From Viola odorata (Eukaryota > Streptophyta > Magnoliopsida > Malpighiales > Violaceae): a stretch of DNA of 64,000 nt. Below the pieces are notes generated by a model. It ran no database searches. It saw only the letters and a program-made list of their open reading frames with translations, and was not told the DNA's origin. The number at the start of each line of letters is the position of its first letter. Position 1 is the first letter of the stretch. Both the position numbers and the translations under genes were made by a program. This document shows positions 54,088-64,000 of the stretch, piece after piece. The stretch spans positions 13,790,443 through 13,854,442 of the forward strand of contig OY829538.1 of assembly GCA_963691705.1 (NCBI GenBank), read 5' to 3'.

Positions 54088-56031
54088 GACATGGCTCGTA
54101 CTGAATCTAACATATAACGTTACTATGAACCTTTTGTTCAGGTTTCGTTCACAAAATTTTAGGTAGATTTAGTCTACCAGTAGAACAATGGATTAGGCCA
54201 ATGATAATGTGACATTTTTATGTTCACTTCGGATCTTCTCCTTCATACCGTGGAAACTAATTATTTCTTTCATATCTAATCTCACATTTTGTTTAAGGAT
54301 TTCCTAGTTTTTTTTTCATTTAAGTTACTGGCTGTTTCTTCTTTTCTTTTCTTTTTTAAAAAATAAACAACAAGCAGACAATTATTCAATCGGTTCCCAG
54401 ACATAAAAAGAAAATCAATCCACGGTTTTTTTTCGTTTAGCTAATTGAACTTATTTTTCTTTTTTAATGAATCAATGCCTTCTTTGATTATGTCAAGATT
54501 ATGAGATTCGTTTATTTAATAAGTTGTGCTTCATGTCGATTTTAGATGAGTCTTTAGATGGTAATACATATATAAAGGGGTTTCATAGGTTGGGTATCCT
54601 ACTTGTTTGATTGGTTCGGTTCGAGTCGTTAACTTTTTACCTAATCAGATCGACTATCCAATTAAATCGGATCGAATCGGTTTGGTAAATCGGTTAATAT
54701 GAAATATAAGTTTCGGTTTGAAATTTCGGATTTTTACAATCATATCGGTTTAATCAATCGGATTATTTTCGTAATTGAGTTCCGTTTTACTAGTTGATCG
54801 TTTTTTATGAGCTCACTTTTTATGAATATTTTTGTAATTCATTATTTAGTATAAAATATAAAAATAATGTGTAGTTTTCTAATATATTTATTTATCAAAA
54901 GTATATCATTCAATCACATAATTAATGTACGAGTTTTAGAATAGTAAATAATTAAAAATATATTGATAAATCACAATATATTTTAGACATTTATTAGTTA
55001 TTGATGATGAAACGTGATCAGTTAATTATAAATAAATTTAATATGTATAATAAAAACTAAATAAATATATATATTTTAACTTTAGTTATTTTAATCAAAT
55101 ATATGAATAATTATTATATAGTTTTCATGTATGTTACTAGTTTAACTTAATCTTAAAAAATAAAATAAGAAATAACATATAATCCCGGTTTGACATCTTT
55201 GGGTGCGAAACTTGGCTTCACTGTGTTTCCATTTCAATGATTTAACTGGAGATCATTTGTTAATGTTGTGACACATGAGTTAGTTAACTTACTTGGATTT
55301 CAAGAGGGGAAAACAAACAAGACAAGCCAGTTTGATATATAGTATTTGTGCATATTGAAGCTGGTGAAAGCATGATTGGTACATCGTCAACGATCTGGAG
55401 GAGATCCTAAAACATGGTTTAAGTTTGGTATAATAAAAGTCATCCCAGATTTTCAGAGAGATGAACACTGTTATTGTTTTTGAATTGAAACGGAGGAGGG
55501 AGATGTGGAAAAAGTAACGCATGTCTAATAAATAATCAAAAATGGGAGGAAGGAAATGTAATTTGAATTTGGCCAAATTTTCTAGTTAATCGAAATACCC
55601 AAATTTAAGCGAAATGTAGGGTTTAGGGTTGGAGGGCAGAAGGAGTTGGAGGAAGAGACGAGGGTGAGAAGAAATTGAATTTTTTTTTGAATGAGTTGGG
55701 TTTTGAAAATTCGAAATTTTATTTGAATTACAAAAACCACAACGCTGGTCCATGCGTTAGACGAATGTTAGGCTGGCCAACGTGGGATGTAGTCAATTTT
55801 AATTACCGCGTTTATGGGTCCAGCGTCTATTAAAAAAAGACGGAAGGAGATGGAGAAATTTTAATTTAGAGAAGGAGATAATTAGAGGAAAAAAAGTCCT
55901 ATTTTTTTCGTGGAAAATGTCCAAAAATGTCCTAAGGAGATGTAGATTGTTTGTTTGTTTGTTTCTGTTCAGGCGCGAGTTGTAAGAGTTGGATAGTGAT
56001 GGAGTAAGAAGAGCCACGTAGGCAAGTCATA
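54088..56031. other. Intergenic, AT-rich, with a degraded repeat
   Basis: No gene supported. 54590-55205 begins with GGTTCGGTTCGAGTCG, ATCGGATCGAATCGGTTTGG and ATATCGGTTTAATCAATCGG, and ends with AATCCCGGTTTGACATC; such words are common in hAT-type non-autonomous repeats. GTAGGGTTTAGGGTTGGAGG near 55617 is a telo-box-like motif. Frames such as 55289-55576 (minus) have no recognisable content. Confidence 0.4.
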
Positions 56032-56513
56032 TTAGACCATCCACAGCAGTGAGTGTCAAATTTAGGGTGTTATTCACTTTTTCTCCTGCCACATCAGCTT
56101 AACACCCAACCAAATTTTCAAATAACACCCACTTCTCACAGCAATGTATTTTTCAGGGTGTTATTCACTTTCTCTCCCTTCCACATCAGCTTTCCACTAA
56201 CTTTCATTTCTTTTTCTTATTAACATTTATAATTACTATAATTTATTTTTTATAATATAATAAATAATAAATAATATATTTTTAATAAAAATTAATTAAA
56301 TTTCATATTTGTTTTCATATTTCACAAAATCTATACTTTTTTAATACAATAAATAATATAATATTTTTTAAAAATAACATACGATTTTATTTATCAATCA
56401 GTAAATTAAACATATATAGATTATTGCAAACGAACAAGAAAATACACACTAAATATACCTAAACTTGAGAAATAATTTTTTTAAATCTAATCGAGGGTTG
56501 TTCCAAATTTATT

Positions 56514-57808
56514 TCAGATGTGCTCGACGAGATCCTTTTTCAACTGAATATGTTGTGCTCTATCACGTAGCTCGACTCTAGTATGAATATATGATTCGGA
56601 TCGACCTTGGACATGTACTTCATATTGAGGCAGCACTTGTGTTTGCACATTGAACAAGGAGCTAGACCCGGGACTATCCGACTGATCAAAGTCGATATTT
56701 TCCCAATTTCGTGAATATGTATCTCGTTCATCCTCCACAATCATGTTATGTAAAATAATGAACGCCCTCATTATTTTACCTAAGACATCGATATCCCACA
56801 TCCTGGCTGGTTGGCGAATAATGGAAAAGCGTGCTTGGAGTACCCCGAATGCACGTTCTACATCCTTCCTACATGATTCTTGTTGTTTGGCAAACAATTG
56901 CGCTTTGTTTCCTTGGGGCAATTGAATCGACTGGACGAAGACAGGCCATTTAGGGTAGATTCCGTCGGCAAGATAGTATGCAAGATTGTACTGCCGGCCA
57001 TTCACAGTGTAGTCCACCATTGGAGCTTCACCAGACTCAATGTCGTCAAAAACCGGTGACCTATCTAGTACATTTATGTCGTTCAATGTTCTGGGCAAGC
57101 CAAAAAAAGCATGCCATATCCACAAATCATAGGACGCCACCGCCTCAAGGATAACTGTTGTCGTGCCCTTGTGTCCACTAGTAAATTGCCATTGCCAAGC
57201 CTTAGGACAATTCTTCCACTGCCAATGCATGCAATCGATACTTCCAATCATTCCGGGGAAACCACGCTCCTGACCAACTCGGAGTAACCTTTGCACGTCT
57301 TCCACATTTGGCCGTCTTAAGTATTCATCTTGAAACAAGGCAATTATTCCTTCGCAAAAATTACGAGTGCACTCAAGTGCAGTGGTTTCTCCAATCTTCA
57401 CATACTCATCACAAGCATCCCCGACGATTCCATATGCGAGAATACGCATGGCAGCTGTACACTTCTGGATAGGCGTCAAACCAAGCTTGCCCGCATGATT
57501 CCGCCTTTGAGTGAAGTAGTTGTCGTAGTTTGATAAAGCTTCTACAATTCGGAGAAATAGTGACCTTCTCATTCGAAATCTTCTTCTAAATTGCATTTCA
57601 GTGTAAGTGCATGGCTCGTCGAAATAGTCGGCCATGAGCCTTTGATGGGCAGCTGCATGATCCCTGCTTATAGATTTTCTCTTATGTGATTGATTGTTTC
57701 GCCTCTGCAGCTCTCAAGAAGTTCTTGTTGCCTATCGAGTATAGAATCTTCCAACTCCCATTCTTGTTGGATCTCTTCGAGACTGAAGGGATCTGGGGGT
57801 AGATCCAT
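56514..57808 (-). CDS. PIF/Harbinger transposase (DDE), N-terminal frameshift likely
   Basis: The main frame (57635-56514, 373 residues) is the plant transposon protein / DDE_Tnp_4 type, which excises and reinserts the element with the help of the Myb-like partner. Catalytic residues are visible: D near 134 (GSIDCMHWQW), D near 186 (LPRTLNDINVL) and E near 260 (DVERAFGVLQARF). Upstream, 57808-57712 encodes a Harbinger-like N-terminus (MDLPPDPFSLEEIQQEWELE) in another frame. The intervening RRNNQSHKRKSISRDHAAAH fits only after a one-base shift near 57710, so a frameshift or an unrecognised intron lies there. If translated from the internal Met at 57635 the catalytic part is still complete. Confidence 0.87.
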
Positions 57809-57890
57809 TGCATGATAAGAAGAAAAATATTTGAACTGAAAAGTTTTAAGTGGTTTTCATATGATGTGCAACACCATTTTTATAATGAAT

Positions 57891-58835
57891 CAGAAGGTAG
57901 TGGAGGTAGTAGGGGTGGGGACGTTCTTATCTCTTCAGAATCTGGAGTCTTGTGTTTTGTCAATAATTCATTCTGAAGATAAGATATAGAAAGATGAGCC
58001 ATCACGTATGGTGTTTTGTCATGATAAAATCAGAAGGTAGTGGAGGTGGGGACGTTCTTATCTCTTCAGAATCTGGAGTCTTGTGTTTTGTCAATAATTC
58101 ATTCTGAAGATAAGATATAGAAAGATGAGCCATCACGTGTGGTGTTTTGTCATGATAAAATCAGAAGGTAGTGGGGGTGGGGACATTCTTATCTCTTCAG
58201 AATCTGGAGTCTTGTGTTTTGTCAATAATTCATTCTGAAGATAAGATATAGAAAGATGAGCCATCACGTGTGGTGTTTTTTCATGATAAAATCAGAAGGT
58301 AGTGGAGGTGGGGATGTTCTTATCTCTTCAGAATCTGGAGTCTTGTATTTTGTCAATAATTCATTCTGAAGATAAGATATAGAAAGATGAGCCATCACGT
58401 GTAGTATTTTGTCATGATAAAATCAGAACGTAGTGGAGGTGGGGACGTTCTTATCTCTTCAGAATCTGGAGTCTTGTGTTTTGTCAATAATTCATTCTGA
58501 AGATAAGATATAGAAAGATGAGTCATCACGTGTGGTGTTTTGTCATGATAAAATCAGAAGGTAGTGAGGGTGGGGACATTCTTATCTCTTCAGAATCTGG
58601 AGTCTTGTGTTTTGTCAATAATTCATTCTGAAGATAAGATATAGAAAGATGAGCCATCACGTGTGGTGTTTTGTCATGATAAAATCAGAAGGTAGTGGAG
58701 GTGGGGACGTTCTTATCTCTTCAGAATCTGGAGTTTTGTGTTTTGTCAATAATTCATTCTGAAGATAAGATATAGAAAGATGAGCAATCACGTGTGGTGT
58801 TTTGTCATGATAAAATCAGAAGGTAGTGGAGGTCA
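57891..58835. repeat. 131-bp tandem array in the divergent promoter of the Harbinger element
   Basis: CAGAAGGTAGTG (one unit CAGAACG) starts units at 57891, 58031, 58162, 58292, 58423, 58555, 58686 and 58817; all spacings are 130-132 except the first (140). That is seven full units and a partial one, over 95% alike by eye. Each unit contains ATCACGTGTGGTG (a CACGTG G-box; CACGTA in the first) and GAAGATAAGATATAG (GATA/I-box-like). It fills most of the space between the two divergent genes. Confidence 0.92.
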
Positions 58836-58880
58836 TTTGGACACCAAAAAAATATATACCATTATTTTTATTTTTTAAGA

Positions 58881-58890
58881 TCTATAAATA
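58881..58890 (+). promoter_or_regulatory. TATA box of the Myb-like gene
   Basis: TCTATAAATAGAG, a consensus TATA box, 68 bp upstream of the ATG at 58958 and directly after the tandem array. Confidence 0.65.
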
Positions 58891-58957
58891 GAGCTTGTGT
58901 TTGTGTCATTTGGACACCAAAAAAAATCTGAGTCTTTTACAATCTTCAAGCTCTTTC

Positions 58958-60295
58958 ATGGATCCTTCACAAAATTATAATTTCTTTCCAAATTACAACT
59001 TCCCTAACCAAGCTCAAAATCCAAATATACGACCTCCGAACCCAAACATTCCATGCCTAGAAAATCCTCAGAATCCTAATTTCTTTCCAAATTACAACTT
59101 CCCTAACCAAGCTCCAAATCCAAATATGCAACCTCCGAACCCAAACATTCAATGCCCAGAAAATCCTCAGAATACGGGGATGCAACCTAATTTTGGATCA
59201 CAGTATATGATGCCTCCAAATTTTGGCATGCAATACCCGTATAATCATCCTTATATGCCTTATGGCTATCAACCTGTTCCTGGAAATAGCTATGTTCCCG
59301 CTCCTGTGCGCTATCCAAACAGTGAACAACCCAATGAGCCAAACACACCCCGTTTCAGTAGTGGATCAACTGATTTCCCAGAATTTTCCACACAAATATC
59401 TATGGGAAATGTTGATGGGGATACCCCTCTCAATTTTCTTGCTCCATCCCAACAATCAACCAAGAGATCAGGTTACGACATTTGGAGCACGGAAGAGAAC
59501 AAATCTTTATTAACTGGTTATCTCCACGTTAGGAATGATAGTGAATTGGGGTCAAATCAAAAGGGTGATACTTTCTAGGGTAAAATTGCAGACTATGTTA
59601 ATGAATACTTCCAAGGTGGAAAACAGAGGTCTGTGATGCAGTGCAAAAGTCATTTTCGTATGATCAATAAACAAATATGTAGTTTTATTGGTTATTACAG
59701 TAGAGCATGTAGAGTGAGGTGTAGTGGTTGGTCTGATGATGACTACATAGCCAAGGGTCTAGAGTTGTATCAAGAGTGCAAAGGTAATAAGTTTTCCTTG
59801 CTGGAAGAGTGGAAGTTGGTTCGTGACCAATCCAAATATATGCCAGGAGCAAATGAATCTGCAAGTAGCGGATCGAAGAGAAAAAGTGGTGGTGATGACG
59901 TTGATTCCTCAGCTCCTTCCATTGTACGTCCAGAAGGTAGGGATGCAACAAAGAAGAAAGCTAGAGCTTCATCGAACAAATCATCAACTTCTAGAAAATC
60001 AAAGGATGCTATTGAGGAGGAGTTATCTAATTTAGCCCATACTCGTGAAAACCTTTCACAATCCAGGGCTAGTACTGCATCAGCTATGTTGGAGTATGCA
60101 CGTGTTAGGAAGATGGAGATGTTCATGTCCTTGAAGTCCAAAGAAAATCGTGATGCTATAGATGAAAATATGTATAAGATGCTACTGAAGGAGTTGTTTG
60201 AGAACTACTTTGTTATTGTATGTTTTACTGTTTTAATTGTGTGTTTTATTTTCGAAATGTGTATTTTATTTTTGAATTGTGTGTTTTATTTTTGA
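58958..60295 (+). pseudogene. Harbinger Myb/SANT-like protein (ORF1), one in-frame stop
   Basis: MDPSQNYNFFPN opens a protein with two copies of an Asn/Pro-rich repeat (FFPNYNFPNQA near residues 9 and 45), then Tyr/Pro/Asn-rich sequence. A trihelix/Myb-like domain starts at YDIWSTEENKSLL. After GDTF a TAG (59576-59578) interrupts; the same frame then continues GKIADYVNEYF, VMQCKSHFRMINKQICSF and WSDDDYIAKGLELYQE. A basic serine-rich part (KRKSGGDD, TKKKARASSN) and a C-terminal helix end it. In this family a Trp is usual at the stop position, so TGG to TAG is the likely change. The start at 58958 is preferred because the frame before it has no ATG. It normally binds DNA and partners the transposase. 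Confidence 0.85.
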
Positions 60296-60388
60296 ATTGT
60301 GTGTTATTTTGAATAATTTGTGGGTTGTGAAAGTGTATGTTCATTTCAATAATTTCGTTCAAATGTCATGTGGTGTTTTGAGTAATTA

Positions 60389-60775
60389 TAGATCTCAAAA
60401 AATAAAAATAATGATATATTTTTTATAATTATTTTGAGTAATTATTATGAAAAAATGCTTTTTAAAAAGAAAAAAATGAAATAAAATGTAAAAAACTCGA
60501 ATTTCTTTTAGTGTTCAAATAATACAAACCTAGTCTCAATTTATAGATCTCAAAAAATTAAAAATAATGGTATATTTTTTATAAAATTATTTTGAGTAAT
60601 TATTATGAAAAAAAGCATTTAAAAAAGAAAAAAATGTAAAAAATGTAAAAAATTCGAATTTTTTTTAGTGTCCAAATAATACAAACCTAGTCTCTATTTA
60701 TAGATCTCAAAAAATTAAAAATAATTGTATATTTTTTATAAAATTAGTTTCAGTATTTATTATGAAAAACCCCAT
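60389..60775. repeat. Three tandem copies of an AT-rich unit of about 156 bp
   Basis: TAGATCTCAAAAAATTAAAA starts units at 60389, 60544 and 60701. Each continues with TATATTTTTTATAAAATTAT, AGTAATTATTATGAAAAA and AGTGTCCAAATAATACAAAC. It is subterminal in the Harbinger element. Confidence 0.8.
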
Positions 60776-60812
60776 TTAAAAAATGAGGGGGAAAAAAGGA
60801 AAGAATTATCTG

Positions 60813-60940
60813 ACCAATGGCAGCGCACCACGCGCGCACTGCCATTGGTCCAACTCATTTTTTTTTAAAAAAAAAATAAAATGGCCTGACAGTGGGAACC
60901 CCACTGTCAGAAAAACGCGGGTGTCAAATTTTGACACCCG
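60813..60940. repeat. Three hairpins near the right end of the Harbinger element
   Basis: ACCAATGGCAG...CTGCCATTGGT (60813-60849, 11-bp arms), CTGACAGTGGGAACCCCACTGTCAG (arms of 10 bp, 60886-60910) and CGGGTGTCAAATTTTGACACCCG (11-bp arms, 60918-60940) lie within 130 bp. The left end holds AGTGTCAAATTT and two copies of GGGTGTTATTCACTTT, so GGTGT words are shared by both subterminal regions. Confidence 0.75.
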
Positions 60941-61028
60941 CTCGCGTCCCTTGGCCCAAAAACACCCACAAAACCCACTGCTGCCTTCAAAAACCCACAC
61001 CAAAAACACATTGGTGTGGATGGTCTTA

Positions 61029-62200
61029 TTGATAGATGATCAGTAGTTATTATCATAGTTATCAGAACCGGACCGGACCGTTCGGTCCGTCCGGTTCAAC
61101 CGGGATTTTTTACATTTCCGGTCCAATTCAGCTATTGGACCGGATATGCATGTGAACCGGGTTCGACCGGTCGACCCGGTTGGTTTTTTGAGAAACAGCG
61201 ACCCGGTCGGTTCAACGTTGACCCAGCTGGTTCGATGAGCCACGCATAAACGACGCCGGTTTTACACAAACGATGTCGTTTTTTCAGTGAACGTTTCACT
61301 TCATTTCTTCTCTTCGTCGTGTTCATTCAATTTCATTCCAAAGACCTAGGTCTTCATCTTCTCTTCTCTAGGACGCAGCCGCTCCTCAGCACTACAGTAA
61401 GCAACATTGAGACTCGGCGATGGCGACAATCGGCGATGATAGCAGTGAGAAATGAAGGATAAGAAGTAGCATGGCGAAGGGGTGGGTGGGTACCAGGTAG
61501 AACGTAGCATGCGCCTCTTATGTGGAGGAATGGAAGAGAGTTTTCTTCCACTTTTGCTTATAAGGTGTGCGGCGGCTAACACTTGTAGATGATAAACCTA
61601 GGTTTTATGGGCCTTTTGGTTAACAACACATATAAGCGCTTTGTTCAAAATAAAGAAATGAGTGTGGGTTTATTAATGAGGTTTGTGGGAAAATGCACTG
61701 GCTTTGTTGGCTGTTTGTGTTAAAAATAAATTTAAAAAAGTCATTAAAGTTTACTTAATTCTAATTGGACTCGTGGGGTCAAACTCAAACAGCTGAAATT
61801 TTTACCATTTACATTTTTCCTTTTTTCCTTTTTTTAATGATTTTTAAACAACTCATGTGTTTGTGATCTAGTAAAAAGGAGAATTCTAAATATTTTTTAA
61901 ATTATTTATTTTGAAAATATAAATGCATATAAGATCTGTGTCAAAAAATTTAATATTATTTTCATGTATTTAATACATATCGGGCAGGTATCGGTATATG
62001 ATAAAGTGATACGGATATAAATATGATAGGTACAATGATTTTTTGAAAATTTAGAATACGATACGTCGATCCTAAGGTCAGGTCCTATCGTATTCATATC
62101 GAATAAAATCTCCATAGAAATGATATTTTGAAAAGCTTTCCACATAATTCCCTAATTAATGATAATAATCCTCCATTGGGAATTCCTTTCTTTGGAACAT
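61029..62200. other. Intergenic, with one GGTTC/ACCGG-rich repeat segment
   Basis: 61050-61240 (ATCAGAACCGGACCGGACCG, GGTCGACCCGGTTGG) is the kind of ACCGG-rich terminal sequence found in plant hAT-type repeats; its partner end was not found. The rest is AT-rich. Small minus-strand frames around 61346-61582 have no recognisable product. Confidence 0.4.
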
Positions 62201-63728
62201 TGATCGTCACTCAAAAGTAATATTTTCTGCTAGCAAAATGCACAATAAATGTGTATAGTGCAAATGAGAGTCAAACCACAAGGATTAATGGTAATATTCT
62301 GTTCATAGTGTATGTCCAGGTCTAAACAGTAATAAGTAACACTGGGGGGGGGTTTGGGCTGGCTAATGAAATTAACCAGCGAGATTTGGATACTAAAGCT
62401 AACAAGTGAACTGAATAAAGTAAAAATTATCTAAAGGCAATAAGATAGTATCACAAGAGGGGTAAATCAGACAATAGGAAAGAGTCTTAGCAAAGTGATT
62501 CCGCGGGTTGCGTCTAGGCCTAGTTGGTCATCAGCTCAAGGATATTCGACTCTCACGATGCAGACGTGCTATAGAGGTTAGGTACGCTTAGGCCTCCTGT
62601 CTACCTTCGTAAGACAAGTCTCGCCCAAGGTACGCTTATGGGAGAGACCTTGACACTCCGTCCTTCCCCAAGGTTCGTTTATGTGGAGATCCAGAGGTCC
62701 ATGAAGTGGAGGAAGACACGTCTAGGGCAAGACGTTGTTAGATCCACCCTAGTTAACCTCCAGCCCTAGCCGGATTAGACCAGCAACCTGATGACTCCGG
62801 GCTAGGTGCCTACTGATTCTAAAGAAATGGCAGTAATTACAAAGGAAAATACAGCAGTTGATCAGGCTTCTATAGATCCAGTGCAATATGACAGTAAAGT
62901 GGCAAGAGATTAAATACACGCATAAGAGTTTATGAAGAACATTAAGGCTTCACAACTACCCTTGCAACCCTTGGAGAAACCTTTGCTAAGACAAAAAGAT
63001 CTAGCTACTCATACTCATAATAACATAAATATAAATAGATTTGATAGCAAGCATAAAAGGAAAACAAGAAAATGGGAAGAAAACTATTAAATACCAGCCG
63101 GAGCTAAAAAGCTCCGGTGAAAGAGTAAGGCTGGGCGGCGGCTACAGCTTGAGGATGAAGGAACAAATCCCAAAGAAGACTGAAAAATAGAAAGTATGCT
63201 GATTTCTGCCTCCTACCAATGTTGCTTACCCTAAAAATCCTAAAGTTACTATTTATATACAACCCTAAGCTAACTAGAGGACAAATCCAGCTAAGGGAAG
63301 AAGACAAAATGGGAGGAAAGGGACAGCTGGGCTGGAGCATGTCCCAGGAAGAATAGTCCTAGGACGCTCAAAAGGGATCAGAAAGGAATCTTGCTGGCGT
63401 CTCTCTTTGTGCGCTCCAAGGAGGATTGCAAGCACATGCGGCTCAATTCGAGGGCAAAACGCAACACTTTTTGGCTTCACAAATAGTCCAGGGCTGGACA
63501 CGAATGCGTGCATCTAGGGCTTGACTGAGGAAATACGTCTAGGTCACGACGAAGACTGGGGGACTTCCAAAGCTGCTCAATTCCATCCCAAAACGTGTGC
63601 TTTCTGCCTTTTTCTCCTCCAGGGCTGGATATGGCAAAAAGTATTGAAAACAGAGCAAGTTAGTAGCATCAAGGAGGGGAAAACATATAAAATTAGAGAG
63701 AAAATACCTAGAAAACACACGCATATCA
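62201..63728 (-). repeat. 3' LTR of Athila element 3
   Basis: 1528 bp from TGATCGTCACTC to CACGCATATCA. It shares order and words with 18478 and 20388 (CACAAGGATTAATGG, a G-run, TAGGCCTCCTGTCTACCTTC, GACACGTCTAGGGCAAGACG). A minus-strand TATA box (TATATAAATA) lies at 63250-63259. Confidence 0.85.
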
Positions 63729-63730
63729 TA

Positions 63731-63742
63731 CATCCCCACACT
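63731..63742 (-). other. Polypurine tract of Athila element 3
   Basis: The minus strand reads AGTGTGGGGATG just before the LTR start TGATATGCG. It is the same AGTGTGGGGA word found at the 3' LTR of Athila 2. Confidence 0.7.
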
Positions 63743-64000
63743 GCCCAATGCTCGCCCTCGAGCATCAATCAAAACTTAAAACCACCCCAAGACACACACG
63801 ACACGCATCCAACGAGACACAAGAGCAAGGATCCTTAGGATCAGACCAAGCTGCGACACAACAGACCTTGCCTAGACGCACACCTGCGTTAAACCAAAAG
63901 GATAACGACCCTAGAGATTAAACGTTTCCACATCCAGGCCCAAACAGAAGCAATCCTCTCTGGACGTGTTTACGCTCGCTCTCATAAGCAGGGGTCATGT

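Larger units (their letters stand above)
56035..61025. mobile_element. PIF/Harbinger DNA transposon with both genes, TSD TTA
   Basis: A 4991-bp element with terminal inverted repeats GACCATCCACAGCAGTG (left) and GACCATCCACACCAATG (right, reverse complement), 15 of 17 matching, flanked by TTA on both sides (56032-56034 and 61026-61028). The three-base TTA/TAA duplication is typical of PIF/Harbinger. Inside, a transposase gene on the minus strand and a Myb/SANT-like gene on the plus strand diverge from a tandem-repeat promoter region. Each gene carries one apparent lesion. Confidence 0.92.
62201..64000 (-). mobile_element. Athila-type element 3, 3' end only (continues beyond window)
   Basis: LTR at 62201-63728 followed by internal sequence up to the window edge. 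The internal 270 bp match, in reverse complement, the region just before the 3' LTR of Athila 2 (for example AGGGTCGTTA, GCAGGTGT, CTAGGCAAGGTCTG; GAGGGCGAGCATTGGGCAGT). The element is therefore on the minus strand and its coding part lies to the right. The 5-bp flank on the left is AACAT; the partner copy is not in view. Confidence 0.85.

Noticed and set aside
55610..55635. Telomere-like GTAGGGTTTAGGGTTGG
   Set aside because: Only about one and a half TTTAGGG units. It is a telo-box-sized motif, not an interstitial telomere, and no gene next to it could be supported.
58895..58957. Upstream extension of the Myb-like protein
   Set aside because: The frame from 58895 has no ATG; the first ATG is 58958, which follows the TATA box at a sensible distance and begins with MDP, usual for this family.
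63521..63838. 105-codon plus-strand frame at the right edge
   Set aside because: It crosses the LTR/internal boundary of Athila element 3 in antisense and has no recognisable content.
1..64000. tRNA, rRNA or other structured RNA genes
   Set aside because: I looked for tRNA-like arms and rRNA signatures and saw none. Sequences resembling tRNA ends are the retrotransposon primer-binding sites.

Overview
This is a nuclear chromosomal segment of a flowering plant, most likely a eudicot. It is almost entirely stacked transposable elements. The plant-specific families (Ogre/Tat and Athila Ty3-gypsy elements, a Ty1-copia solo LTR, a PIF/Harbinger transposon) and one spliced B3-domain gene with four exons place it there; nothing allows a species call. 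There are no prokaryotic features.

Layout. (1) 1-15751: a large Ogre/Tat-type element on the minus strand. It has a gag gene but no recognisable pol and a roughly 6 kb internal zone built largely of satellite-like repeats. Its 5' LTR is 10295-15751, carrying a nested copia solo LTR at 11387-12738. Its 3' LTR is cut by the window start. (2) 15752-22524: a decayed minus-strand Athila-type element that the Ogre-like element split. It shows gag, protease, PBS and a 5' LTR that itself holds nested debris, including an Athila solo LTR at 20388-21902. (3) 22964-23739: a possible inverted-repeat DNA transposon. (4) 23740-50815: an old minus-strand Tat-lineage element (Retand/Grande-like) with a broken gag-pol, a tandem repeat, and two related antisense genes on the plus strand. 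Its 5' LTR is split by (5), a young full-length plus-strand Athila element at 36983-50424. That element has an intact 1840-residue gag-pol, an intact 745-residue Athila-type second ORF, and LTRs that differ at about six positions. (6) 50821-52519: an Athila LTR fragment and a GC-rich-ended hAT-like repeat. (7) 52825-54087: an apparently intact four-exon REM/VRN1-like B3 transcription-factor gene, the only host-type gene seen. (8) 56035-61025: a 5 kb PIF/Harbinger transposon with divergent transposase and Myb-like genes separated by a 131-bp tandem array containing G-boxes. (9) 62201-64000: the 3' LTR end of another minus-strand Athila element that leaves the window.

The nesting gives an order of events. 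Athila 1 preceded the Ogre-like element (LTRs about 1.4% different in the visible part), which preceded its copia insertion. The Tat element (LTRs several percent different) preceded the young Athila (LTRs about 0.3% different). Differences were counted by eye. Coordinates of LTRs, primer-binding sites and target-site duplications were read directly from the sequence. Family assignments rest on recognised protein motifs, PBS sequences and architecture, without database searches.
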